From assembly GCA_027297005.1 (NCBI GenBank), contig JAPUIN010000190.1, positions 1 to 5,929 of the forward strand: a stretch of DNA of 5,929 nucleotides, written 5' to 3'. Made by a program: the position numbers and the translations under genes. This document shows, piece after piece, positions 1 to 5,929 of the stretch (position 1 is its first letter; every line of letters begins with the position of its first letter). Below the pieces are notes generated by a model. It did not search any database. It was not told where the DNA came from and was given only the letters and a program-made list of their open reading frames with translations. Source of the stretch: Acidobacteriota bacterium (GTDB lineage: Bacteria > Acidobacteriota > Polarisedimenticolia > Gp22-AA2).

Positions 1-1782
1 ATCGGCCATTTGAAACAGCCCCGCCGCCCCGAAATCGCGGCGCATGAACCCGAGGAGGAAGACGCCTGCCGCCTCCTCGGGAAGCCCCAGCACCCCGCGC
101 ACGACCGGCGCGAAGGCGCGCTCAGTGAGCACCAGCAGGCCCACGGCATCAGCGACGTAAAGGATCAACGTTCCGAGGATGAACAGCGGCACCGCCTCTT
201 TCAGGTACCACTCGACGCGGGCGACCGTCTTGGTGGCGATATTGGCGAAGGTCGGCATCCTGAGAGGCGGGATCTCCAGAATGAAGTCGGAGCCCTGGCC
301 CGGGATGATGCACGAGGCGAGGAAGCCGACACCGAGAATGGTGCCGATCACGATCGAGAGCCAGATTGCGGTCGCCCCCCACGAGAGCCCGGACAGCATC
401 GCCAGGGTCACGGTGAGCTGCGCGGAGCACGGTACCCCGAGGGCGAGCAGCAGAATGGCAATGGTGCGCTCCTTGCGAGTTTCCAGGATCCGCGTCGTCA
501 GGGTCGCCATCGTGTCGCATCCCAGCCCCAGCACCATCGGCAGCACCGCCTTACCGTTCAACCCCATCACCTTGAAGGTGCGGTTCATTAGAATCGCCAG
601 ACGCGGCAGGTATCCCGAATCCTCGAGAATGCCGAAGGCGAGGAAGAAGGTTGTGACAATCGGCAAGATCAGGGCAATGGCGTAGGTGAAGGCCATGGTG
701 ACGAGCCCGTATTGTCCCACGAAGAGATCGCGCAGCCAGGCCCAGGGCACGGTTCGATCAGCCAGGGCGGTCACCCAGGGGTTGACGTATTGCCCGAAGA
801 CGGTTCCCTCGAGAAAGTTAACCGCCGTACCGGCACCCAGCACCCCAACGAACAGGTACATCATGTATAGCACGCCGGCCAGAACCGGAAATCCCAGGAC
901 CGGGTGAAGGGTCGCAGATTCGAGCAATCGGCCGAGCGCACGCGGCGCGCGGAGCTCTCCCACGCGCACCTGAGCGGCAAGACGATCCGCCTCCCGCATG
1001 CGCTGCTGGTTGATCACCACGACGAGCGGCAAGCGGTAGGCGCGCTCCAGATCCCGCCGCAGCCCCTCGATCCGCTCCAGGACCGACTCGGTGACCCCCG
1101 CGCGCAGCCAGGGACCAAGCGATTCGTCCCCGGCCATCACCATCAGCGCGAGGGAGCGTGCGCTGACCGGAGCCTCCGGGAGAAGCGCCGCGATCTCTTT
1201 CACTTTGGTCTCAATGCGCTCATCGTAGCGGACCCCCCGACCGGACGCGCGCGGCGCGTGGAGGGCGCCGACGAGAGCCCCGATCCCCTCGCGCCGCACC
1301 GCGACGGTCGGGACGACGTCGACCCCGAGGATCTCGGAGAGGCGCTGGCAGTCAACCTTGAGCCCGCGCCGGCTCGCCTCGTCGCGCATGTTGAGGCAGA
1401 GGACGAAAGGCAATCCCATCTCGGCGATCTGCAACGACAGGAGGAGCGCGCGGCCGATGTTCTTCGTGTCACCAACCTGCAGGATGACGCGGTGCCGCTC
1501 GGACAGGAGGATGTCCCGCGTCACCCGCTCATCCTCCGACATCGGCAGGAGCGTATTCACCCCGGGGGTGTCGATGACGGTGTGCCGGCGACCGGTGAGG
1601 CTCAGTGTGCCGCGGCTAACCTCGACCGTCGTCCCCGGGTAGTTGGAAACGGTGACGTATTTTCCGGTGAGCAGGGAGAACAGAACGCTCTTGCCCACAT
1701 TGGGGTTGCCGAGCAAAACAACATTGTCGGCCGGAAGCGCCTGCGCCGCAGGCGCCGTAATCGGCGACGGCGATGCGTTCAT
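1..1782 (-). CDS. feoB: FeoB ferrous iron transport protein B (3' end beyond the window)
   Basis: Inner-membrane Fe(II) importer with an N-terminal GTPase. Translating the minus strand from the ATG at 1782 gives 594 uninterrupted residues up to the left edge. G boxes are visible: G1 GNPNVGKS (25-32), G2 in YPGTT (48-52), G3 DTPG (71-74) and G4 NMRD (131-134). A helical linker follows (about 175-290), then hydrophobic membrane segments from about 293. LEDSGYLPR (386-394) matches the family signature before the first gate. The two gate cysteines are present as GCDTMAT (C422) and PCSAQ (C452), and the second gate region starts at MRRDFGAAGLF (580-590). Against E. coli FeoB from memory, GCNVP is replaced by GCDTM, so this looks like a variant subgroup. 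A GAGGGGG ribosome site sits 6 nt before the ATG. It follows fur by 25 bp and is probably co-transcribed. The missing C-terminus (roughly 100 or more residues) is an edge effect, not a truncation. Confidence 0.97.
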   Translation of the reverse strand, partial: MNASPSPITAPAAQALPADNVVLLGNPNVGKSVLFSLLTGKYVTVSNYPGTTVEVSRGTLSLTGRRHTVIDTPGVNTLLPMSEDERVTRDILLSERHRVILQVGDTKNIGRALLLSLQIAEMGLPFVLCLNMRDEASRRGLKVDCQRLSEILGVDVVPTVAVRREGIGALVGALHAPRASGRGVRYDERIETKVKEIAALLPEAPVSARSLALMVMAGDESLGPWLRAGVTESVLERIEGLRRDLERAYRLPLVVVINQQRMREADRLAAQVRVGELRAPRALGRLLESATLHPVLGFPVLAGVLYMMYLFVGVLGAGTAVNFLEGTVFGQYVNPWVTALADRTVPWAWLRDLFVGQYGLVTMAFTYAIALILPIVTTFFLAFGILEDSGYLPRLAILMNRTFKVMGLNGKAVLPMVLGLGCDTMATLTTRILETRKERTIAILLLALGVPCSAQLTVTLAMLSGLSWGATAIWLSIVIGTILGVGFLASCIIPGQGSDFILEIPPLRMPTFANIATKTVARVEWYLKEAVPLFILGTLILYVADAVGLLVLTERAFAPVVRGVLGLPEEAAGVFLLGFMRRDFGAAGLFQMAD

Positions 1783-1788
1783 GGCGAA

Positions 1789-1795
1789 CCCCCTC
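1789..1795 (-). promoter_or_regulatory. Ribosome binding site of feoB
   Basis: GAGGGGG on the minus strand lies 6 nt upstream of the feoB ATG at 1782, inside the 25-bp gap after the fur stop. It supports this start and independent translation initiation of the second cistron. Confidence 0.7.
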
Positions 1796-1807
1796 GAAGT
1801 ATTGGAG

Positions 1808-2248
1808 TCAGTGACATTTGCGGCAGTACCCCATGATCTGGTGGGTGTGGCGCACCGGCTTAAAGCTGTATTTGTCGCAGATCTCATCCTGAAGGGACTC
1901 GATCTCATCGGATGTGAACTCGATGACGACGCCGCACCCGATGCAGACCATGTGTTCATGGTGCTGGCGGACGATGGTGTTCTCGTAGAACGCTGCCTTG
2001 TGCTCGATGTCGAGACTCGTTTTGCGCACCAGGCCGCTGTTGATCAGATGATCGAGTGTCCGGTAAATCGTTGCCCGGGAGACCCGCGTCCCTTTGCGCC
2101 GCAGACGGCTCTGCAGCAGTTCCGGATCGAAGTGCTCAATGATCAACAAGACCTCCCGGGCGATCGCCTGGCGCTCCCTGGTGCTCTTCAGCCCGTGATT
2201 CTGCAGGTAGTGCTCGAATTCCGAGAGCTTGTTCTCTTGCAGCGCCAT
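1808..2248 (-). CDS. fur: Fur-family ferric uptake regulator
   Basis: Metal-dependent transcription factor of 146 residues, the usual Fur length. The N-terminal winged helix includes STRERQAI (22-29) and a recognition helix around VSRATIYRTLDHL (56-68). The C-terminal dimerisation and metal domain shows HHEHMVCIGCGVVIEF (96-111), with H96, H97, H99 and E110 as likely metal ligands. It also carries H134 and H136, and two CxxC pairs (C102/C105 and C142/C145) forming the structural zinc site. This pattern fits iron-type Fur; PerR, Zur or Mur cannot be excluded from motifs alone, but the adjacent feoB argues strongly for iron. ATG at 2248 is preceded by a GAGG-type site about 5 nt away. The gene heads a fur-feoB transcript with a 7-1-7 inverted repeat in its own promoter, so negative autoregulation is likely. 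Nothing is truncated. Confidence 0.95.
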   Translation of the reverse strand: MALQENKLSEFEHYLQNHGLKSTRERQAIAREVLLIIEHFDPELLQSRLRRKGTRVSRATIYRTLDHLINSGLVRKTSLDIEHKAAFYENTIVRQHHEHMVCIGCGVVIEFTSDEIESLQDEICDKYSFKPVRHTHQIMGYCRKCH

Positions 2249-2293
2249 CCCTGCCTCTACGTCGATCCTCGGGGGTCCGGGTCATAATGCTAC

Positions 2294-2308
2294 TGCGACT
2301 CAGTCTCA
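2294..2308 (-). promoter_or_regulatory. Candidate Fur operator (7-1-7 inverted repeat)
   Basis: TGCGACT-C-AGTCTCA is an inverted repeat with 6 of 7 arm positions paired around a single central base, the geometry of a Fur box. It matches 9 of 14 arm positions of the classical TGATAAT-n-ATTATCA, so the match to the enterobacterial sequence is only moderate. It lies roughly at +5 to +19 relative to the start predicted from the adjacent promoter, where a bound repressor would block transcription. The site is seen directly; that Fur binds it is inference. Confidence 0.5.
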
Positions 2309-2318
2309 ATTAGAGGTC

Positions 2319-2347
2319 AGGATATGCCTGCCTCTCTCTTTTGTCAA
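2319..2347 (-). promoter_or_regulatory. Sigma70-type promoter of fur-feoB
   Basis: On the minus strand a consensus -35 TTGACA (2342-2347) is separated by exactly 17 bp from the -10 TATCCT (2319-2324, 4 of 6 to TATAAT). Transcription would start near 2312, giving a leader of about 64 nt before the fur ATG. The candidate operator lies immediately downstream. Confidence 0.7.
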
Positions 2348-2348
2348 G

Positions 2349-2419
2349 CGGCCGGCCGAATGCTCCCACCCCGCCATTTCCCCGGCCCGCTCAAACCCCT
2401 GGGTTGGCCATCCGGGCCG
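2349..2419. repeat. GC-rich inverted repeats in the fur/kinase intergenic region
   Basis: CGGCCGGCCG (2349-2358) is a perfect 10-bp palindrome directly behind the fur -35. A second inverted repeat pairs CGGCCCG (2383-2389) with CGGGCCG (2413-2419), a perfect 7-bp stem around a 23-base spacer. They lie between the two divergent promoters, so they may be regulatory, but short GC palindromes are common in such DNA. No T-run follows, so a terminator is unlikely. Confidence 0.3.
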
Positions 2420-2443
2420 CACGGGGCACCGCACCTCCTTCCA

Positions 2444-2472
2444 TTGATCCGTCCCCGGGATGGCATCATATT
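2444..2472 (+). promoter_or_regulatory. Possible sigma70-type promoter of the histidine kinase
   Basis: TTGATC (2444-2449) and CATATT (2467-2472) are spaced by 17 bp, each 4 of 6 to consensus. Transcription would begin near 2479, about 20 nt before the chosen ATG, leaving just enough leader for its AGGAG site. Weak boxes, but spacing and position agree with the start at 2501. Confidence 0.35.
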
Positions 2473-2490
2473 GAACCCCCGTCTCGTCGC

Positions 2491-2496
2491 AGGAGA
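2491..2496 (+). promoter_or_regulatory. Ribosome binding site that sets the kinase start
   Basis: AGGAGA ends 4 nt before the ATG at 2501. It favours this start over the in-frame ATG at 2324, which falls inside the fur -10 box and would add 59 residues of proline-rich, non-domain sequence ahead of the FHA module. Confidence 0.65.
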
Positions 2497-2500
2497 AGCG

Positions 2501-3979
2501 ATGTCCCGCCCGGCACCACACATCGAGATCCTCGGGCCCGATGGTCCTCTCAAGAACGTACCGATCGGGAAAACCCCCTTCGTCATCGGCTCAGCGACGA
2601 CCTGTGACCTCCACTTGAAAGGTCACGGGGTCAATCCCCGACATGCCCAGATCGTTCTCCTCGGAGGCGCCTACGTGCTGCTCCCCCTTGCCTCTACGGG
2701 ACGCCCCCGCGTCGAGGGAGCGCTGATCGGCGAGGCCGGCGTCCCGCTCCGCCCCGGTGCCCTGATCGACCTGACCGGGAGGGGTATCGTCCGCCTCCGT
2801 TTTCAGATACCTGTCACGCAGAAGCAACCGGGAGGCGAACGCCTGCTCACCCTGATGGAACTTGCGCGCACGATCACCTCCTCGCTCAATCTGGACGAAG
2901 TCCTCGAGCGGGTGCTGGAGGGAGCCGTGCGTTTCTCCGGAGCCGAGCGAGGTTACCTCTTCCTGAGGGACGGAGAGCGACTCGCCCCGTGGTTCCGCGA
3001 CGCGAATCCCCCCACGGAGATCGAGGTCAGCCAATCGATCGTCGAGGAAGTCGCAAGCACCGGACGTCCAATCTACAGGGATCGCATCGGTGAGGGAGCT
3101 GGCCGCTCCGTCACTGAGAGTATCGTCCGGTTGCGCCTGCAGGCGGTCCTCTGCCTCCCCCTGGCGGTGCGCAACGACGTCATTGGCGTCGTTTATCTCG
3201 ACAGCCGCAGGCATCTGCCCCACCATGAGCCCGAGTTGCCACTTCTGGAAGCACTCGCGGGGCTCGCCGCGGTGGCGATCCAGAACAGTCGCCTCGTGGA
3301 CGAGCGGGTGCGCGCCGAACGCACACTCGCCATCGGCCAGATGGCGGGCGCGATCGTCCATGACCTGCGCAGCCCCCTCACCTCGATTCGCGGGCTCGCG
3401 GAGCTGCTGTACACCCGCTCTCCAGCTGAGGACGCTTCGCGACCGCATCTCCAGACGATTATCTCGGAGGTTGATCGTCTGACGCACCTGACCGGCGATC
3501 TTCTCCAGTTTTCGAAGGAGGCTCCCTCCCTCGAGATCCTCGAGGTGAAGATGGCCGACCTGGTCCGTCAGACCCTGCGCCCTCTCGAGTCCCGCCTGGT
3601 GCAGTCCCGAATCGAGCTCGATCTCGCCCTCGACGAGGAGGCCCGCGTCCGGGTCGATCCGACCAGCATGATCCGTGTCCTGTACAACCTCGTTGCCAAC
3701 GCCCTCGAGGCGATGCCCGACGGGGGGCACCTTACGGTGCGGTGCGTGCGCTCCAATGAACACTGCGCGACGACTCTGACCGACAGCGGGTGCGGCATTC
3801 CGGAGGAGATCCGGAAGCGTCTCTTCGAGCCGTTCGTCACCCACGGTAAGAAGCACGGGACCGGTCTGGGGCTGGCGATCGTGCGGAAGATCGTCGAGGA
3901 GCACGGCGGGGCGATCCGGATCGAGAACGCGAGCGGCGGGGGCACCCGGGTCGAACTGGAGCTTCCCAGGGCGGCCTAA
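2501..3979 (+). CDS. Cytoplasmic FHA-GAF sensor histidine kinase (orphan)
   Basis: A 492-residue soluble kinase with no signal peptide or membrane segment. Domain order: FHA-like (about 6-103), GAF (about 113-264), a short helical linker, HisKA (about 276-341) and HATPase_c (about 385-490). The phospho-acceptor is H287 in IVHDLRSPL. The ATP-binding lid and boxes are intact: N box NLVANALEAM (N396, N400), G1 DSGCGI (from D428), F box LFEPF (441-445) and G2 GTGLGL (453-458). It should autophosphorylate at H287 and pass the phosphate to a response regulator encoded elsewhere. The GAF module presumably binds a small ligand or cofactor, not identifiable here. The FHA core reads IGSATTCDLHL...VNPRHAQI, with S31 where Arg and N45 where Ser are usual, so classical phosphothreonine binding is doubtful. 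It is divergent from fur and converges on rng. HisKA and HATPase assignments are firm, FHA and GAF nearly so; the signal is unknown. Confidence 0.92.
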   Translation: MSRPAPHIEILGPDGPLKNVPIGKTPFVIGSATTCDLHLKGHGVNPRHAQIVLLGGAYVLLPLASTGRPRVEGALIGEAGVPLRPGALIDLTGRGIVRLRFQIPVTQKQPGGERLLTLMELARTITSSLNLDEVLERVLEGAVRFSGAERGYLFLRDGERLAPWFRDANPPTEIEVSQSIVEEVASTGRPIYRDRIGEGAGRSVTESIVRLRLQAVLCLPLAVRNDVIGVVYLDSRRHLPHHEPELPLLEALAGLAAVAIQNSRLVDERVRAERTLAIGQMAGAIVHDLRSPLTSIRGLAELLYTRSPAEDASRPHLQTIISEVDRLTHLTGDLLQFSKEAPSLEILEVKMADLVRQTLRPLESRLVQSRIELDLALDEEARVRVDPTSMIRVLYNLVANALEAMPDGGHLTVRCVRSNEHCATTLTDSGCGIPEEIRKRLFEPFVTHGKKHGTGLGLAIVRKIVEEHGGAIRIENASGGGTRVELELPRAA

Positions 3980-3992
3980 CCCGTCGCGGCCC

Positions 3993-5519
3993 TCAACCGG
4001 GGCTCACCTCGAATCGCTCGCCTCCGAGTTCGTCGTCGATCTCGATCCTGACGCGATCTTCCCCGGCCAGCCCGAGAGCGCGGGCGAGCCGTGCGCGCTC
4101 TTCCACGAGGGGCGGCACTGTCCGGCCGTGCGCCCGCACGCACAGCGAGGTGGCCGACGCCGCCGCGAGAACCTGCCGCGCCTCCCTCAGCACCTCGAAG
4201 TAGATCGTCTCGGGGGATTTCACCCGTCCCGACCCGGAGCAAGAAGGGCAGGGCCGGGAGAGCATCCGCTCGAGGCTCGGCTTGGTGCGCTGACGGGTGA
4301 TCTCAACCAGGCCGAAATCGCTGATCTGCAGCACCCGACACCGCGCGCGGTCCCGGCGCAGCTCACGGTGAAGCTCAGTGAGCAGCTGATCCCGGCTCTC
4401 CGTCTCCTCCATGTCGACGAAATCAATGACGATGATACCGGCGAGGTCCCTGAGACGAACCTGGCGGACGATCGCCTCGACCGCCTCCAGGTTCGTGCGG
4501 AGAATCGTCTCCTCGGGTCGGTGCCTGCCCACGTACTTCCCCGTGTTGACGTCGATGGCGACGAGCGCCTCAGTCTGGTTGATGACGATCGATCCGCCGG
4601 ACTTCAACCAGACGCGCGGACCGAGGGCGCGGTCGAGCTGGCGCTGGACGCCGCGCTCCCTGAAGAGGGGGGACGAGCCGTCGTGCCTGTGGATGCGATC
4701 GACGAGATCCTGCTGCATCCTGCGCATGGTCTCGACCGTGTCGCGGTGGAGCGCAGCTCCGTCCACGATCACCCGGTCGATGTCGGCGCGGAAGATATCG
4801 CGCAGCACCCGTTCCACACTCCCCGGTTCGCGGTGGAGCAGCGCCGGCGCCGGATGATCAGCCGCCTTGCGCAGGATCCCCTCCCACTGCGATGCCAGGG
4901 CGCGGATGTCTCCCCGGAATTCATCCGCCGTCTGTCCCTCCCCGGCAGTCCGGACGATGCATCCTCCCCGGATCCCGAGTTCCACGAGGATCGTGGTGAG
5001 GGTGCTCCGCAATCGCTCCCGCTCCTCGTCGTCCTCGATCCGGCGGGACACACCGACGTGTTGGACGCCCGGCAGATAGACGAGGGAGCGACCCGCGAGC
5101 GCCGTCTGCATCGTGATCCGTGCGCCCTTCTGAGCGACCGGTTCACGGACGACCTGGACGATCTGGTCGCTCCCGACCGCAAGGGATTCCTCGATCGATC
5201 CCCGTGACGACCTAGCTCCTGAATGCGCCTCCCCCGGGGGGGCGAGTGCAGCACCCTCCTGCAGCGCCTCGGTAGGGTGCTGGAGGTCTTCGACATAGAG
5301 GAAAGCGTGCCGCTTGAGCCCGATGTCGACGAACGCCGACTGGATCCCCGGAAGGACGTTGTTCACGCGTCCTTTATAGATATCACCGGTGAGGCGCCTG
5401 GCCCCCGGCCGCTCGAAATAGGCCTCGCACAGCTGATCATCCTCGAGGAGGACGATCCGGATCTCCCCGTCGTCACCGTCGATCAGAATCTCCCTGCGCA
5501 ACCGATCCCTCCTCGCCAC
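3993..5519 (-). CDS. rng: Ribonuclease G (RNase E/G family)
   Basis: Endoribonuclease that processes rRNA 5' ends and takes part in mRNA turnover. The 508 residues are close to E. coli RNase G (489), with no long RNase E-type C-terminal scaffold. The S1 RNA-binding domain begins at GDIYKGRVNNVLPGIQSAFV (45-64) and carries a Gly/Ala/Ser-rich insert at about 85-112. The 5'-sensor/RNase H-like part includes KGARITMQT (131-139). The DNase I-like catalytic part has D323 in AIDVNTG and D366 in IIVIDFVDM, the two Mg-binding aspartates. The zinc-link CPSC (C424, C427) and the C-terminal dimer region are complete. Start choice is open: GTG at 5519 has a GAGGG only about 1-2 nt away, whereas TTG at 5501 (codon 7) has a perfect AGGAGG at 6 nt and would give 502 residues. 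It lies 70 bp after rodA and is probably in the same transcript. Confidence 0.95.
   Translation of the reverse strand: MARRDRLRREILIDGDDGEIRIVLLEDDQLCEAYFERPGARRLTGDIYKGRVNNVLPGIQSAFVDIGLKRHAFLYVEDLQHPTEALQEGAALAPPGEAHSGARSSRGSIEESLAVGSDQIVQVVREPVAQKGARITMQTALAGRSLVYLPGVQHVGVSRRIEDDEERERLRSTLTTILVELGIRGGCIVRTAGEGQTADEFRGDIRALASQWEGILRKAADHPAPALLHREPGSVERVLRDIFRADIDRVIVDGAALHRDTVETMRRMQQDLVDRIHRHDGSSPLFRERGVQRQLDRALGPRVWLKSGGSIVINQTEALVAIDVNTGKYVGRHRPEETILRTNLEAVEAIVRQVRLRDLAGIIVIDFVDMEETESRDQLLTELHRELRRDRARCRVLQISDFGLVEITRQRTKPSLERMLSRPCPSCSGSGRVKSPETIYFEVLREARQVLAAASATSLCVRAHGRTVPPLVEERARLARALGLAGEDRVRIEIDDELGGERFEVSPG
5508..5513 (-). promoter_or_regulatory. Strong Shine-Dalgarno inside the annotated rng start
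   Basis: AGGAGG on the minus strand, 6 nt before the TTG at 5501. It forms codons 3-4 if the GTG at 5519 is used. Perfect sequence and ideal spacing make TTG the likelier true start of rng. Confidence 0.6.
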
Positions 5520-5549
5520 CCCTCGTCATGCGCGGACGACCGCGTGCCG

Positions 5550-5559
5550 CGGACGTCCG
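5550..5559. repeat. 10-bp perfect palindrome in the rodA-rng gap
   Basis: CGGACGTCCG lies in the 70-bp space between rodA and rng; the GCGGACG at its left side also occurs directly at 5532-5538. There is no following T-run, so it does not look like an intrinsic terminator. Chance is a reasonable explanation in this GC-rich DNA. Confidence 0.3.
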
Positions 5560-5589
5560 GCCCGGATCGCCCCGGCACGTGACCATCCT

Positions 5590-5929
5590 TCAGTTGACCA
5601 GTCGTCTCTTCCAAACGTTGAGAACGAGGCCGAAGCAGGTCATCGTGCTGACGAGCGAGGATCCGCCATAGCTCAACAGGGGAAGCGGCACACCGGTCGT
5701 CGGCAACAAGCCGACGACGACACCAATGTTCATCAGGGCCTGCCCCACAATGACCAGGACGACGCCCATCACCAGAAAAACCCCCAGTCGATCGCGCGCG
5801 GCGCGGGCGATCGCGATACATCGATAAAGGATGAGAAAGTAGAGCGCCAGGACCGCGATCGATCCAATAAAGCCGCGCTCCTCGGCAAGGACGGCGAAGA
5901 TGAAGTCGGTGTGCTGTTCCGGCAGAAAC
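5590..5929 (-). CDS. rodA: RodA, peptidoglycan glycosyltransferase of the elongasome (C-terminal part)
   Basis: SEDS-family membrane protein that polymerises lipid II during side-wall synthesis, working with a class B PBP (PBP2/MrdA) and MreBCD. About 112 C-terminal residues are visible; the 5' end lies past the right edge. The signature FLPEQHTDFIFAV is followed by LAEERGFIG, then membrane segments, the conserved NIGVVVGLLPTTGVPLP and the LSYGGSS motif, ending at a TGA at 5590. The FLPE-HTDFIFAVLAEE form and the loop after it resemble E. coli RodA more than FtsW, and the missing long C-terminal tail also fits RodA. The following gene is rng, in keeping with an mre/mrd-type cell-shape cluster. 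FtsW is the main alternative and would be settled by the flanking genes. Confidence 0.88.
   Translation of the reverse strand, partial: FLPEQHTDFIFAVLAEERGFIGSIAVLALYFLILYRCIAIARAARDRLGVFLVMGVVLVIVGQALMNIGVVVGLLPTTGVPLPLLSYGGSSLVSTMTCFGLVLNVWKRRLVN

Noticed and set aside
904..1836. 310-residue plus-strand open frame, along with 10-591, 179-685 and 1643-2287
   Set aside because: All lie antisense to feoB or fur, are rich in Arg/Pro/His/Asp, show no domain, and reflect scarce stop codons in GC-rich DNA.
2324..2500. N-terminal extension of the kinase from the ATG at 2324
   Set aside because: It would begin within the fur -10 box, adds a proline-rich stretch outside any domain, and the ATG at 2501 has a better ribosome site and a plausible promoter just upstream.
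2591..3904. 437-residue minus-strand open frame
   Set aside because: It is wholly antisense to the histidine kinase, whose catalytic boxes are unmistakable, and it has no recognisable motif.
4128..5207. 359-residue plus-strand open frame
   Set aside because: Antisense to rng, which carries all RNase E/G catalytic and zinc-link residues; the shadow has no family features.
5590..5772. Separate 60-residue membrane protein
   Set aside because: The same frame stays open to the right edge with clear RodA motifs upstream (FLPEQHTDFIFAV), so this is just the C-terminal part of rodA.
5483..5821. 112-residue minus-strand open frame spanning the rodA-rng junction
   Set aside because: It overlaps the conserved rodA C-terminus in another frame and has composition typical of a shadow.

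Overview
The window is a GC-rich, gene-dense bacterial chromosomal segment. I see no mobile element, tRNA, rRNA or CRISPR array. It holds five protein genes: feoB (partial), fur, a soluble FHA-GAF sensor histidine kinase, rng (RNase G) and the 3' end of rodA. The host is probably a Gram-negative-type, rod-shaped or elongating bacterium from a GC-rich lineage (Deltaproteobacteria, Acidobacteriota, Gemmatimonadota and 'Eisenbacteria'-like phyla are candidates). That placement is inference from base composition, the rodA-rng pairing and the kinase architecture, and the sequence does not fix the phylum.

Left block (1-2347, minus strand): an iron operon. A strong sigma70-type promoter (TTGACA, 17 bp, TATCCT) with a 7-1-7 inverted repeat just downstream drives fur, and 25 bp later feoB. 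Fur senses Fe(II) and would be expected to repress both itself and the ferrous iron importer. feoB reads without interruption from its start at 1782 off the left edge (594 codons visible). No feoA lies between or upstream of the two genes.

Middle block (2348-3979, plus strand): a gene divergent from fur encodes a 492-residue cytoplasmic kinase, FHA-GAF-HisKA-HATPase_c, with no response regulator beside it. All catalytic boxes of the kinase are present, but the FHA module lacks two of the usual phosphothreonine-contacting residues.

Right block (3993-5929, minus strand): rodA (end only) followed by rng. This is an elongasome/RNA-processing neighbourhood, related to the mre-rng linkage of many bacteria. 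rng converges on the kinase gene with only 13 bp between the stop codons. Its start is ambiguous: GTG at 5519, or TTG at 5501 preceded by a perfect AGGAGG.

Nothing here is clearly an undescribed system. The points most worth a second look are the degenerate FHA domain on an orphan kinase, the divergent fur/kinase control region, and the variant FeoB gate motifs.
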